Below, one piece after another: positions 24,567-32,743 of a stretch of DNA of 64,000 bases (position 1 is the first letter of the stretch; the number at the start of each line of letters is the position of its first letter). The stretch comes from Bacillus_CJ salitolerans (GTDB lineage: Bacteria > Bacillota > Bacilli > Bacillales > SA4). The position numbers were made by a program, and so were the translations under genes. A model generated the notes under the pieces. The model was given only the letters and a program-made list of their open reading frames with translations. It searched no databases and was not told where the DNA came from. Location: contig NZ_JBHUEM010000004.1 in assembly GCF_042680805.1 (NCBI RefSeq), positions 62,001-126,000 of the forward strand, given 5' to 3'.

Positions 24567-26204
24567 ATGGTAGGAAAACGAAAGAGGTTGGGTAACCTAC
24601 TAGTAGAGGCTGGTTTGATTACAGATAATCAATTGCAGGATGCTTTAAATACAAAAAAAGAAGGGCAAAAACTAGGAGACTCCCTACTAGAAAAAGGATT
24701 TATTTCCGAGCAACAACTGATAGAAGTACTTGAATTTCAGCTCGGGATTCCTCATATATCCTTGTACAAATACCCTATTGATACAAGCTTAATGAACATC
24801 GTACCAAAGGATGTCGCACGTCGTAATCTGCTTATCCCCATTAAGAAAGAAGGAAACCAGCTAACAGTTGCGATGAATGATCCCATGGATTATTATGCAG
24901 TGGATGATTTACGTTTATCAACTGGCTTTCAAATTTCTCAAGTGATTGCCACGAGAGATGAGATTCTCTCGGCCATTAATAAGTATTATAACAATGAGGA
25001 ATTTCCAGAGGACTTTGATGTAAATGATGGAGATCAAGATGGTGAGAACGCACCTGCTATTCGTCTAGTAAATCAAATTCTAGCAAGTGGTATCCAGCAA
25101 AAAGCGAGTGATATTCACATTGATCCACAGGAAACGAATCTTCTTGTACGTTACCGCGTTGATGGACTTTTAAAAACAGAACGCACTCTGCCAAAATCTA
25201 TCCAAAACGTATTAATAGCACGTATTAAAATCATGGCTAATTTAAATATTACCGAGACTAGACTACCTCAGGATGGACGAATAAAAGTAGAATTAGAATA
25301 TGCTACTGTTGACCTACGTATTGCCATTCTACCAACAATCTTTGGGGAAAAAATAGTAATCCGTATATTAGACTTAAGTAACGCCTTAAATAAACTTTCA
25401 CAATTAGGCTTTAACAAGATAAACTTGCAAAGATTTGTAAAGCTAATTGAACGACCATCTGGTATGGTACTGATTACGGGTCCAACAGGATCAGGGAAAT
25501 CATCTACCCTATATTCAGCCCTTAACCACCTAAACACAGAGGAAGTAAATATTATTACCATTGAGGACCCGGTTGAATATCAAATTCAAGGAATCAATCA
25601 AGTCCAGGTAGGCCATACGATTGGTTTGACGTTTGCAAATGGGTTACGATCTATTTTACGTCAGGACCCAAACATTGTCATGGTCGGGGAAATAAGAGAT
25701 GTTGAAACAGCTGAAATTGCTGTTCGTGCTTCGTTAACCGGTCATGTTGTTCTAAGCACGATGCATACAAATAGTGCGATTGGAACGATTCCGAGACTGG
25801 TCGATATGGGAATCGAGCCATTTCTTGTTGTTTCGTCTCTATCTGGCATTGTTGCACAGCGTCTAGTACGAAAAATTTGTCAGGAATGTAAAGAAGAACT
25901 GATGCCTTCAGAAATGGAACATGATGTATTTCAAAAACGGGGGCTAAAAGTCGACCACGTGTATAGAGGCAATGGTTGCAAGGCTTGTCATGAAACTGGG
26001 TATAAAGGTAGAATTGCCCTACATGAAGTGCTCGTCATTGACGATAAAATAAGAAATATGATGATGAACAATAATTCAATACATGCAATTAGAGATTATG
26101 CACTTAAAAATGGCATGATATTTCTGATAGATGATGGTCTCTTAAAAGTAAAACAAGGATTAACGACAGTTGAGGAAGTACTGAGAGTTGCGCTAAGTGA
26201 GTAG
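24567..26204 (+). CDS. pilB: Type IV pilus assembly ATPase PilB with MshEN domain
   Basis: Cytoplasmic hexameric motor that powers pilin polymerisation. 545 residues. The N terminus carries two tandem 24-residue motifs of the MshEN type: RLGNLLVEAGLI... from Arg7 to Lys30 (Lys instead of the usual Gln) and KLGDSLLEKGFI... from Lys35 to Gln58. In other PilB/MshE proteins this module binds c-di-GMP. The motor domain has Walker A GPTGSGKSS, the Asp box and His box (LSTMHTNSAIGT), Walker B MVGEIRDVETAEIAV, and a zinc-binding tetracysteine pattern CQEC ... CKAC. First of pilB-pilT-pilC. Start follows GGGAGTGGG. Confidence 0.95.
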   Translation: MVGKRKRLGNLLVEAGLITDNQLQDALNTKKEGQKLGDSLLEKGFISEQQLIEVLEFQLGIPHISLYKYPIDTSLMNIVPKDVARRNLLIPIKKEGNQLTVAMNDPMDYYAVDDLRLSTGFQISQVIATRDEILSAINKYYNNEEFPEDFDVNDGDQDGENAPAIRLVNQILASGIQQKASDIHIDPQETNLLVRYRVDGLLKTERTLPKSIQNVLIARIKIMANLNITETRLPQDGRIKVELEYATVDLRIAILPTIFGEKIVIRILDLSNALNKLSQLGFNKINLQRFVKLIERPSGMVLITGPTGSGKSSTLYSALNHLNTEEVNIITIEDPVEYQIQGINQVQVGHTIGLTFANGLRSILRQDPNIVMVGEIRDVETAEIAVRASLTGHVVLSTMHTNSAIGTIPRLVDMGIEPFLVVSSLSGIVAQRLVRKICQECKEELMPSEMEHDVFQKRGLKVDHVYRGNGCKACHETGYKGRIALHEVLVIDDKIRNMMMNNNSIHAIRDYALKNGMIFLIDDGLLKVKQGLTTVEEVLRVALSE

Positions 26205-26216
26205 GAGGTGATAGCG

Positions 26217-27257
26217 TTGAAGGAGAGGTTAGATCATATATTGCAAGCAGCATTTGAACTAGAAGCGTCAGACATTCACTTAACTGTTGGAGTTGCTCCC
26301 ATATTGAGAATAAATGGCGACTTAAAGCAGTATGGCAAAGAAGCGCTTAAACCTGAAGATACAGAGAACATGGCTAAGTCAATCGTACCAGAGGACCTTT
26401 GGGTGTCATTCCTTGATAAAGGAGAATTAGATTTCTCATACGGAATACCGGGGGTTTCTCGCTTTCGTGTCAACACATATAAACAACGTTCCTGCATTAG
26501 TTTAGCAATACGTGTTGTACCCACACAAATCCCGACGCTTGAAGATTTAAAATTGCCAGAAGTACTCACAGACATAGCGGCGAAACATCAAGGGCTCATA
26601 TTAGTGACAGGACCAACTGGAAGTGGTAAATCAACAACACTTGCGGCGATGATTGATTTTATGAACCGAAATATGAGACGGCATATTATCACCTTAGAGG
26701 ATCCGATTGAGTATATTCATAAGCACAGGCAATGTATTATCGACCAGCGTGAGGTTGGCTTTGATACAAAAAACTTTTCAAATGGGCTTAGGGCCTGCTT
26801 ACGTCAGGATCCAGACGTGATACTAGTTGGAGAAATGCGCGATTTAGAAACGATTTCGACTGCTATAACAGCTGCAGAAACAGGGCATTTAGTATTGGGA
26901 ACACTTCATACAACAAATGCGCCAGCTACAATTGATCGTATCATTGATGTGTTCCCTCCGAATCAACAGCCGCAGGTAAGAATCCAGCTTGCAGCGACGT
27001 TAGCAGCGGTCATTTCACAGCGTTTATTACCAACAGCTGATCGAAAAGGTAGAGTAAACGTAAATGAAATCTTAATCAATAACTCAGCGATAAAAAATTT
27101 AATTAGAAACGAAAAAATCCACCAAGTTCATAGTGTCATGCAAACAAGCCGCTCTCTAGGGATGCATACACTTGATATGTCAGTGAGAGACTTGCTTGAG
27201 CAAAAAATTATAACGAGAGAGACAGCTGCTCCTTATTTACAGGAGAGTGGAGCATAG
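26217..27257 (+). CDS. pilT: Type IV pilus retraction ATPase PilT
   Basis: Motor that depolymerises the pilus, giving twitching motility. About 346 residues from a TTG positioned 8 nt after AGGAGG; an in-frame GTG at 26208 overlaps that ribosome-binding site and is rejected. Walker A GPTGSGKSTTL, Walker B DVILVGEMRDLET, His box GTLHTTNAPATIDRIIDVFP and the C-terminal DLLEQKII helix are characteristic of PilT. Its presence, with PilB, argues for a retractable pilus rather than only a competence pseudopilus, since the comG system lacks PilT. Confidence 0.95.
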   Translation: MKERLDHILQAAFELEASDIHLTVGVAPILRINGDLKQYGKEALKPEDTENMAKSIVPEDLWVSFLDKGELDFSYGIPGVSRFRVNTYKQRSCISLAIRVVPTQIPTLEDLKLPEVLTDIAAKHQGLILVTGPTGSGKSTTLAAMIDFMNRNMRRHIITLEDPIEYIHKHRQCIIDQREVGFDTKNFSNGLRACLRQDPDVILVGEMRDLETISTAITAAETGHLVLGTLHTTNAPATIDRIIDVFPPNQQPQVRIQLAATLAAVISQRLLPTADRKGRVNVNEILINNSAIKNLIRNEKIHQVHSVMQTSRSLGMHTLDMSVRDLLEQKIITRETAAPYLQESGA

Positions 27258-28466
27258 ATGCCATTATTTAAATATCAAGGAAGAGATAAACGTGGCCGTA
27301 AAGTAGCTGGGCGAGTTCAAAGTGACACAAAGCGTGAAGCTATTGCAACATTGCGTGAAGAAGGTGTTGCTGTATTAAAAATTGACGAGATAAAAGGCAT
27401 ACTTTACCAGGAAATCAAGCTCGTTCAGGACAAAGTAAAGCTCAAGGATTTTGTCATCTACGTACGACAATTTTCAACCTTATTGAAAGCGGGTATTTCA
27501 GTAGTTGATGCTACTCATATTCTTTCCCAGCAAACAAGTAGTAAGGTTTTAAAAAAATCACTATTTGATATTGAAGAAGGTTTAAGAGGTGGTAATGCTT
27601 TTACAGACGCTGCTGAAAAACACCGAAAGATCTTCCCACCCCTATTTCTTAATATGATGAAGGCAGGGGAGATTGGTGGAAATGTGGATGAAATTTTGGA
27701 TAGACTTGCAGACTATTATGAGAAACAAAATAAGCTAAGACAAAAAGTGAAATCAGCTATGACCTATCCCATTGCAGTTGGAAGTATTGCGATCGTAATT
27801 GTTGTATTCATGCTTACATTCGTCGTCCCGACTTTCGTTGATATGTTTTCCTCATTCGGAGCAGATCTGCCTGCTATTACAAGATTTGTGCTAGGGTTGT
27901 CAGCATTTTTTACCAAGTTTTGGTGGCTGTTGATAATACTTCTATTTGGATCGTATTTAGGAATTGTTGTTGCCTTAAATAATAAAGCCTCTAGGTATTA
28001 TATAGATTATTTTATTTTACGTGTCCCAATCTTTGGTCCTTTGTTTCAAAAATCAGCTTTAGCTAGAATGACGAGGACGTTAAGCTCATTATTTGCAAGC
28101 TCTGTTCCAATATTACAAGCAATTTCGATAGTAGAACGTATCATTGGGAATGAAGTGATTGCAAGAGTCATTAAGAAATCAAGAATTTCGTTAGAGCAGG
28201 GAAAACCTTTAGCAGAGCCAATGAAGGAACACTGGGTATTCCCACCACTCGTCAGTCAAATGGTTGCAGTCGGTGAAAAAACGGGTTCACTCGATGTCAT
28301 GCTAGACAAGATAGCCGATTACTATGAGTCGGAAGTAGAAGCGACTACTGATCAAATTAAGTCACTCATTGAACCAATGATGATCATCTTCTTAGCAGTC
28401 ATTGTTGGAGGAATTGTTGCTTCCATTGCTGTACCTATGTTCAGTATTTTCGAAAATATTGGGTAA
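27258..28466 (+). CDS. pilC: Type IV pilus inner-membrane platform protein PilC
   Basis: 402-residue polytopic protein of the GspF/PilC family that couples PilB and PilT to the pilin filament. Two repeated cytoplasmic helical domains (FVRQFSTLLKAGISVVDA-like at about 68-85 and MTRTLSSLFASSVPILQAISI near 274) alternate with three membrane helices, including GSIAIVIVVFMLTFVVPTFV near 172. It starts directly at the pilT stop codon with GGAGAGTGGAGC as ribosome-binding site, so pilB, pilT and pilC form one transcript. The next gene, the major pilin, has a separate 172-bp upstream region. Confidence 0.95.
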   Translation: MPLFKYQGRDKRGRKVAGRVQSDTKREAIATLREEGVAVLKIDEIKGILYQEIKLVQDKVKLKDFVIYVRQFSTLLKAGISVVDATHILSQQTSSKVLKKSLFDIEEGLRGGNAFTDAAEKHRKIFPPLFLNMMKAGEIGGNVDEILDRLADYYEKQNKLRQKVKSAMTYPIAVGSIAIVIVVFMLTFVVPTFVDMFSSFGADLPAITRFVLGLSAFFTKFWWLLIILLFGSYLGIVVALNNKASRYYIDYFILRVPIFGPLFQKSALARMTRTLSSLFASSVPILQAISIVERIIGNEVIARVIKKSRISLEQGKPLAEPMKEHWVFPPLVSQMVAVGEKTGSLDVMLDKIADYYESEVEATTDQIKSLIEPMMIIFLAVIVGGIVASIAVPMFSIFENIG

Positions 28467-28523
28467 CAAGTAAGGGAAAAATTATAAAAATTTATGAAAG
28501 TTTAATAGAATTTGTAATAGAAT

Positions 28524-28537
28524 AGTATTATAATACT
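28524..28537 (+). promoter_or_regulatory. Palindrome over the -10 box of the major pilin gene
   Basis: AGTATTATAATACT is a perfect 14-bp palindrome that contains the -10 hexamer TATAAT (28529-28534); a poor -35 TAGAAT lies 17 bp upstream. It is about 100 bp before the pilin start. The placement suits an operator of a homodimeric repressor, but AT-rich chance palindromes are not rare. Confidence 0.5.
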
Positions 28538-28638
28538 AGTATATGTAAGACAAATTTCAACATTTTTTTTACTTTGTGAATACCGACATCTTAAGATCTA
28601 CAAAAACATACGATAGATAGTGAAGGAGTGGAGAAATC

Positions 28639-29112
28639 ATGATGAAGAAGATTAAAGATTTCATGAAGAAGTGGAAAGAACAAGCTGGTTTAACGCTTGT
28701 TGAGTTATTAGCAGTTATTGTTATTTTAGGTATTATTGCAGGTATTGCGGTTCCGAGTATTGGTGGGATTATTGAGAATAGTAAAAAGGATGCTCATATT
28801 TCAAATGCTATCATGCTGGCTAATGCTGCAAAATTAGCTAATATTGATCGTTCGACAGCAGGAAGTGATAGTATATATACTATCACGGAACTTAATACAG
28901 GTGGATATCTAGAAGGAACCCCTCCAAGTCCAGGGAATGCTGGCGAATATGATCCTGCTAATTCAAAAGTCGAAATAGCTGAAAGTTCTGGAGTAGTGAC
29001 TTATACAATTACTTTACAAGACACGACAGCTACTCCACATATATATATAAATGGAGAACTTTTATCAGCTCTTCAAGCTGATGGTGCAAGAGCACTAGTA
29101 GTACTTGAATAA
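28639..29112 (+). CDS. Type IV major pilin candidate
   Basis: 157 residues: 17-residue basic leader ending QAG, cleavage after Gly17, then LTLVELLAVIVILGIIAGIAVPSIGG with the invariant Glu at mature position 5. The C-terminal domain of about 110 residues has no cysteine, so unlike ComGC it cannot form an intramolecular disulfide. It is called the major subunit because it has the most canonical N terminus, its own promoter region, a strong ribosome-binding site (GAAGGAGTGGAG) and its own terminator; abundance is inferred from this. The prepilin peptidase follows immediately. Confidence 0.88.
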   Translation: MMKKIKDFMKKWKEQAGLTLVELLAVIVILGIIAGIAVPSIGGIIENSKKDAHISNAIMLANAAKLANIDRSTAGSDSIYTITELNTGGYLEGTPPSPGNAGEYDPANSKVEIAESSGVVTYTITLQDTTATPHIYINGELLSALQADGARALVVLE

Positions 29113-29121
29113 TATTAATTG

Positions 29122-29153
29122 AAAAATATTCCACGCAGTGGAATATTTTTTTT
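29122..29153 (+). terminator. Terminator after the major pilin
   Basis: AAAAATATTCCAC / GTGGAATATTTTT stem with a GCA loop and a T-run to 29153, 15 bp before the prepilin peptidase start. Probably limits downstream expression relative to the pilin. Confidence 0.85.
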
Positions 29154-29167
29154 GAAGGAGTAAATTT

Positions 29168-29929
29168 ATGACTCTATTATATATATATTCATCTATTATT
29201 GGAATTATTTTGGGGTCTTTTTTCAATGTTGTGGGATTAAGAATCCCCAAAAACGAATCCATCATCACCCCTAGATCCCACTGCACGTCCTGTCAGCGAA
29301 CTTTAACGACTCTTGAACTTATTCCAGTATTCTCTTACCTCTTTCTCAGAGGGAAATGTAAAACATGTGGAACGAAAGTCTCTCCTCTTTATCCTATTAT
29401 GGAGCTCTTGACTGGAGTACTGTTCCTCTTATCTGCATTATGGTTTGGCTTTACACCAGAATTAATCGTTGCACTTTGTTTCATCTCATTATTGATCATC
29501 ATTACAGTTTCTGACATTGCTTATATGCTCATCCCAAATAAAATCCTATTATTCTTTTTACCGGTACTTATCATGTTAAGAATATTTATACCGTTAGATC
29601 CATGGTGGGACCCATTAGCGGGAGCATTCACAGGCTTTGGTCTTTTACTGTTAATTGCGATTGTGACAAAAGGAAACGGTATGGGATTTGGAGATGTAAA
29701 GTTATTTTTTGTAATTGGGATTGTGCTAGGTGTTCAAAATGTACTACTTACCTTTTTCCTAGCTTCTCTACTAGGGGCTGTTATTGGGGGGATTGCCTTG
29801 CTTGCCAAGGTGATTAAGCGGAAGCAGCCGATTCCTTTCGGACCATTTATCGCGTTGGGAGCAATTATCTCTTATTATTTTGGCGATAATATTGTAGAAT
29901 GGTATATAAATTGGATTGCTTTGATTTGA
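29168..29929 (+). CDS. pilD: Prepilin peptidase (A24 family, PilD/ComC)
   Basis: Membrane aspartic protease that removes prepilin leaders and usually N-methylates the new N terminus. 253 residues. Zinc-binding pairs CTSC (near 39-42) and CKTC (near 63-66) are present, as in bifunctional enzymes; catalytic aspartates are in SDIAYMLIPN and GFGDVKLF. About eight membrane segments. It occupies the genomic position of B. subtilis comC and may serve both this pilus and any competence pseudopilus elsewhere. Starts after GAAGGAG, followed closely by pilM. Confidence 0.95.
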   Translation: MTLLYIYSSIIGIILGSFFNVVGLRIPKNESIITPRSHCTSCQRTLTTLELIPVFSYLFLRGKCKTCGTKVSPLYPIMELLTGVLFLLSALWFGFTPELIVALCFISLLIIITVSDIAYMLIPNKILLFFLPVLIMLRIFIPLDPWWDPLAGAFTGFGLLLLIAIVTKGNGMGFGDVKLFFVIGIVLGVQNVLLTFFLASLLGAVIGGIALLAKVIKRKQPIPFGPFIALGAIISYYFGDNIVEWYINWIALI

Positions 29930-29951
29930 TGAATTGTCGGTGGTGAATGAA

Positions 29952-30923
29952 GTGAGAAAAGGCCAACAAGTTAGTCTAGTAATAAAAGATCATGTAATTC
30001 GCTATGTGCAATTTAAAAACAGCCAAAAGGGACTCATTTATAAATCATATGGAGAACGTTATTTACCAGCCGGAATTATTGATGAAGGTAAAATTGTTGA
30101 ACGTGACACATTTATGATGATTTTAGAAGAATGTGTAAACGACTGGAAAATAAAAGGGAAACCTCTTTTATTCACTGTTCCAGATAACTCGGTTGTGATA
30201 CGTAAGGTACAAATAGATGAGGAAATTCCAGATGAAGAAGTAAAGGGTCATTTATATTTAGAGTTAGGCGAAACACTGCACCTACCTTTTGATGAACCAT
30301 ATTTTGATACTAGTATTGTAGGTAGACATGGAGGAAAAAAGGAAGTTATTTTAGTTGCAGCTCCTGAACAAATAGTCAATGAGTATCAAGATTTACTTGA
30401 AGAGGCTAAAGTAAAACCTGTCGTCGCAGATTTATCTTCACTTTCCCTTTACCGATTATATTATCATCTTGATCTTGCACACCCAGAAGATCATTTATTA
30501 TCTCTTCAGCTCTCAATTAACTCAATGAATATTACGATTTTCTATCAGCATATTCCGATTTTCACAAGACATGTTCGCTTAAATATTGAAAATGGCACAT
30601 GGGAATTGAAGCGAGACTTTGAAAAAGAAGAGGTTTTGTTTTGGAAAGGTGATAGACATGAAGTGGACATGCAGCTTACTGATACAGTAACTGAGCTTGA
30701 AAGGATTATGAACTTTTATAGGTTCTCTCTCTCTAAAGGAAAATCACAAATTACAAAGCTACTTATTACGGGTGATCATCCTGATTTACTTTGGTTTATT
30801 GCAAAATGTAAAGAGTCATTTGATACGCCCATACAAACCATGCAAGACCGTGAAATTTATTTGAAAAATGGAAACGGGATTCCATCAAGATTTAATGAAA
30901 TCGTTGGGCTTTCATTAAAATAG
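29952..30923 (+). CDS. pilM: Type IV pilus alignment protein PilM
   Basis: Actin-like cytoplasmic protein that binds the N-terminal tail of PilN and forms the assembly platform collar. 323 residues from a GTG whose GGTGGTGA ribosome-binding site is well spaced; TTG 29934 and two GTG codons upstream are in frame but have no such site. Recognisable stretches are LLFTVPDNSVVIRKV, VILVAAPEQIVNEYQDLLEEAKVKPVVADLSSLSLYRLY and ELERIMNFYRFSLSKG. Second start choices change only the first residues. Operon with pilD, pilN and pilO. Confidence 0.88.
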   Translation: MRKGQQVSLVIKDHVIRYVQFKNSQKGLIYKSYGERYLPAGIIDEGKIVERDTFMMILEECVNDWKIKGKPLLFTVPDNSVVIRKVQIDEEIPDEEVKGHLYLELGETLHLPFDEPYFDTSIVGRHGGKKEVILVAAPEQIVNEYQDLLEEAKVKPVVADLSSLSLYRLYYHLDLAHPEDHLLSLQLSINSMNITIFYQHIPIFTRHVRLNIENGTWELKRDFEKEEVLFWKGDRHEVDMQLTDTVTELERIMNFYRFSLSKGKSQITKLLITGDHPDLLWFIAKCKESFDTPIQTMQDREIYLKNGNGIPSRFNEIVGLSLK

Positions 30924-30933
30924 AGGTGCAGCA

Positions 30934-31533
30934 ATGTTAGTAGATATAAACCTATTACCCGAAAAACAGAAGAGGAATTTTGCATTATATGTTGTGCTTT
31001 TCTTTGTGTTGACTGCAAGCATCATCGGGGCAATCATTTTTTATCTACAATATCAGCACAATACACAACAAGTGAAAATTATTCAACAGCAAATTCAAGA
31101 TACCAAAATGCTGCGTACGGTTCAGGAGAAAAAACTGACAGACTATGCTTCCTCATCAGCAGTTGCAGAGCTGGAAACAGCGATTAACTGGACACAGGAA
31201 CTACCGATTCCAACTGTATTCTTAATGAGACATTTATCAGCCCTTTTACCGGAGCGAGGCTATATGTTGAATTTTAGTTATACGGATGACGGGAGTGTAA
31301 ATCTAACCGTTCAGTTTGATACTAGCCGTGAAGCGGCTTATTACTTGAAGAGCTTAAAAGATTCGGAATTCATTGACACTGTTAATTTAACGAGTCTTGT
31401 CACAAGTGCAGCAGATGATGAACCAGAAGTGAAAGAGCTAGTTAGTGTATTATTACCACGTTATATAGGGGAATTTCAAATCCAGCTGAATAAAAGCGCA
31501 TTACGGGATGCGGATAATAAGGAGGCAAAATGA
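30934..31533 (+). CDS. pilN: Type IV pilus alignment protein PilN
   Basis: 199 residues: the N-terminal motif VDINLLPEKQKR, which docks into PilM, then one membrane helix (about 20-40), a coiled region and a small periplasm-side (here wall-side) domain. ATG after AGAGGTG, ten bases after pilM. The stop codon overlaps the pilO start. Length and architecture are normal for PilN. Confidence 0.93.
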   Translation: MLVDINLLPEKQKRNFALYVVLFFVLTASIIGAIIFYLQYQHNTQQVKIIQQQIQDTKMLRTVQEKKLTDYASSSAVAELETAINWTQELPIPTVFLMRHLSALLPERGYMLNFSYTDDGSVNLTVQFDTSREAAYYLKSLKDSEFIDTVNLTSLVTSAADDEPEVKELVSVLLPRYIGEFQIQLNKSALRDADNKEAK

Positions 31534-32630
31534 TGAGCTTCCGTCTTTCAAAACAAAATATTCTACTACTCATGACCATCATCATTATTGCTCTTGCAGG
31601 GTTTGTAAATGCCTATTTATTTATTATGAAACCTGTTCAAGCAAATGTTGAGACATTGCAAGGCCAGTTGCAGCAGGAAGAAGCAATGCTTTCAACGGTT
31701 GAAGCAAGTGTTAATAATCGTCAGGAAAAAGCATATCAAGGGACGACCGAGCTTCAAAAAAAGCTTCCGGTTGATCCGTTACTTGAACAATTTATTTTGG
31801 ATTTAGAAAAAGCAGAAATCGTATCAGGTAGCTTTATTTCCACTATGAGTTTTGGTGAAAAGGTGGAAGACGATGGAGGTACTAGTTTAGTTGATGAATA
31901 TTTAAAAGAAGCTGAAAAAGCAAAAGAAGAGAATGCGGATCTAACTGATATAGGAAGCAATGACGATAACGAGGATGGTGAAAAGACTTCACCTGAAACA
32001 TCAACAGATTTACCTATGCCAGAAGGTGTACAAAAGTTATCTGTAAACTTAACCGTAGAATCTCCCACATATTTCGAACTAGAGGCGTTCATTGCAGCAC
32101 TGGAAAATCTCCCAAGAATCACAAAAATTGACTCATTAACCTTTGCTGGTATTAAAGAAATCGTTACGACAGAAAATAAACCTGAAAAATTAACGTATAC
32201 CTTAACCGTTTCAACGTTTTATTTTCCAAAGCTTGAAGAGTTAAAAAGTCAGCTTCCTCCGCTTGAAGTGCCGAGCCCAAGTCAAAAAGTGAATCCTTTA
32301 GTGCCTGTTGTTCCAAAAGATGAGACAGAGGGAAGTGGAGAAGATTCGCCAGTTGATGAAGGCAAGGGGACATCTGCTCAAAATGAGAATGAGTATACTG
32401 AAAAAACGAAAAGCGAAACAAATCAAGCAACTGAACCAACATCACAAATTGAAAACTACACACTTATTCGACACGTTGTTCAACCGGGCGAAACTCTTTT
32501 CCGAATTTCTCTAAAATACTACAAGGATCGAAGTGGTGAACAAATCATAAAAGAGTGGAACAATCTGACAGGGGATCAAGTAAATGCTGGTCAGGTCCTG
32601 AACATACCGATAAAAGACGATGACGAATAA
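31533..32630 (+). CDS. PilO-like alignment protein fused to a C-terminal LysM domain
   Basis: 365 residues from the second of two adjacent ATGs (7 nt after AAGGAGG). One membrane helix near residues 9-30, a coiled coil (ETLQGQLQQEEAMLSTVEASV), a PilO-type ferredoxin-like domain (SVNLTVESPTYFELEAFIAALENLPRI near 170-200), then a Pro/Ser/Glu/Thr-rich linker (about 240-305) and a LysM domain (HVVQPGETLFRISLKYYKDRS near 312-365). LysM binds peptidoglycan, so the alignment complex would be directly anchored to the wall, an unusual fusion for PilO. Last gene of the pilus operon, ended by a strong terminator. Confidence 0.85.
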   Translation: MSFRLSKQNILLLMTIIIIALAGFVNAYLFIMKPVQANVETLQGQLQQEEAMLSTVEASVNNRQEKAYQGTTELQKKLPVDPLLEQFILDLEKAEIVSGSFISTMSFGEKVEDDGGTSLVDEYLKEAEKAKEENADLTDIGSNDDNEDGEKTSPETSTDLPMPEGVQKLSVNLTVESPTYFELEAFIAALENLPRITKIDSLTFAGIKEIVTTENKPEKLTYTLTVSTFYFPKLEELKSQLPPLEVPSPSQKVNPLVPVVPKDETEGSGEDSPVDEGKGTSAQNENEYTEKTKSETNQATEPTSQIENYTLIRHVVQPGETLFRISLKYYKDRSGEQIIKEWNNLTGDQVNAGQVLNIPIKDDDE

Positions 32631-32646
32631 TGACGAAAAGCTTTAG

Positions 32647-32680
32647 TAACAAGACGACAAATGTCTTGTTATTTTTTTTT
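32647..32680 (+). terminator. Terminator ending the pilus operon
   Basis: TAACAAGAC / GTCTTGTTA 9-bp stem, 7-nt loop, nine-T tail. Confidence 0.9.
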
Positions 32681-32705
32681 ATCTATATGATACAGTTGTA
32701 AAAAG

Positions 32706-32729
32706 TATTCCATCGAATGGGATGGAATA
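32706..32729 (+). promoter_or_regulatory. Hairpin directly before the spoIIB ribosome-binding site
   Basis: TATTCCATC (32706-32714) and GATGGAATA (32721-32729) are perfect complements around a 6-nt loop; CGGAGG begins at once afterwards. It could modulate translation or act as a DNA operator. Confidence 0.5.
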
Positions 32730-32743
32730 ACGGAGGTGTAAGA

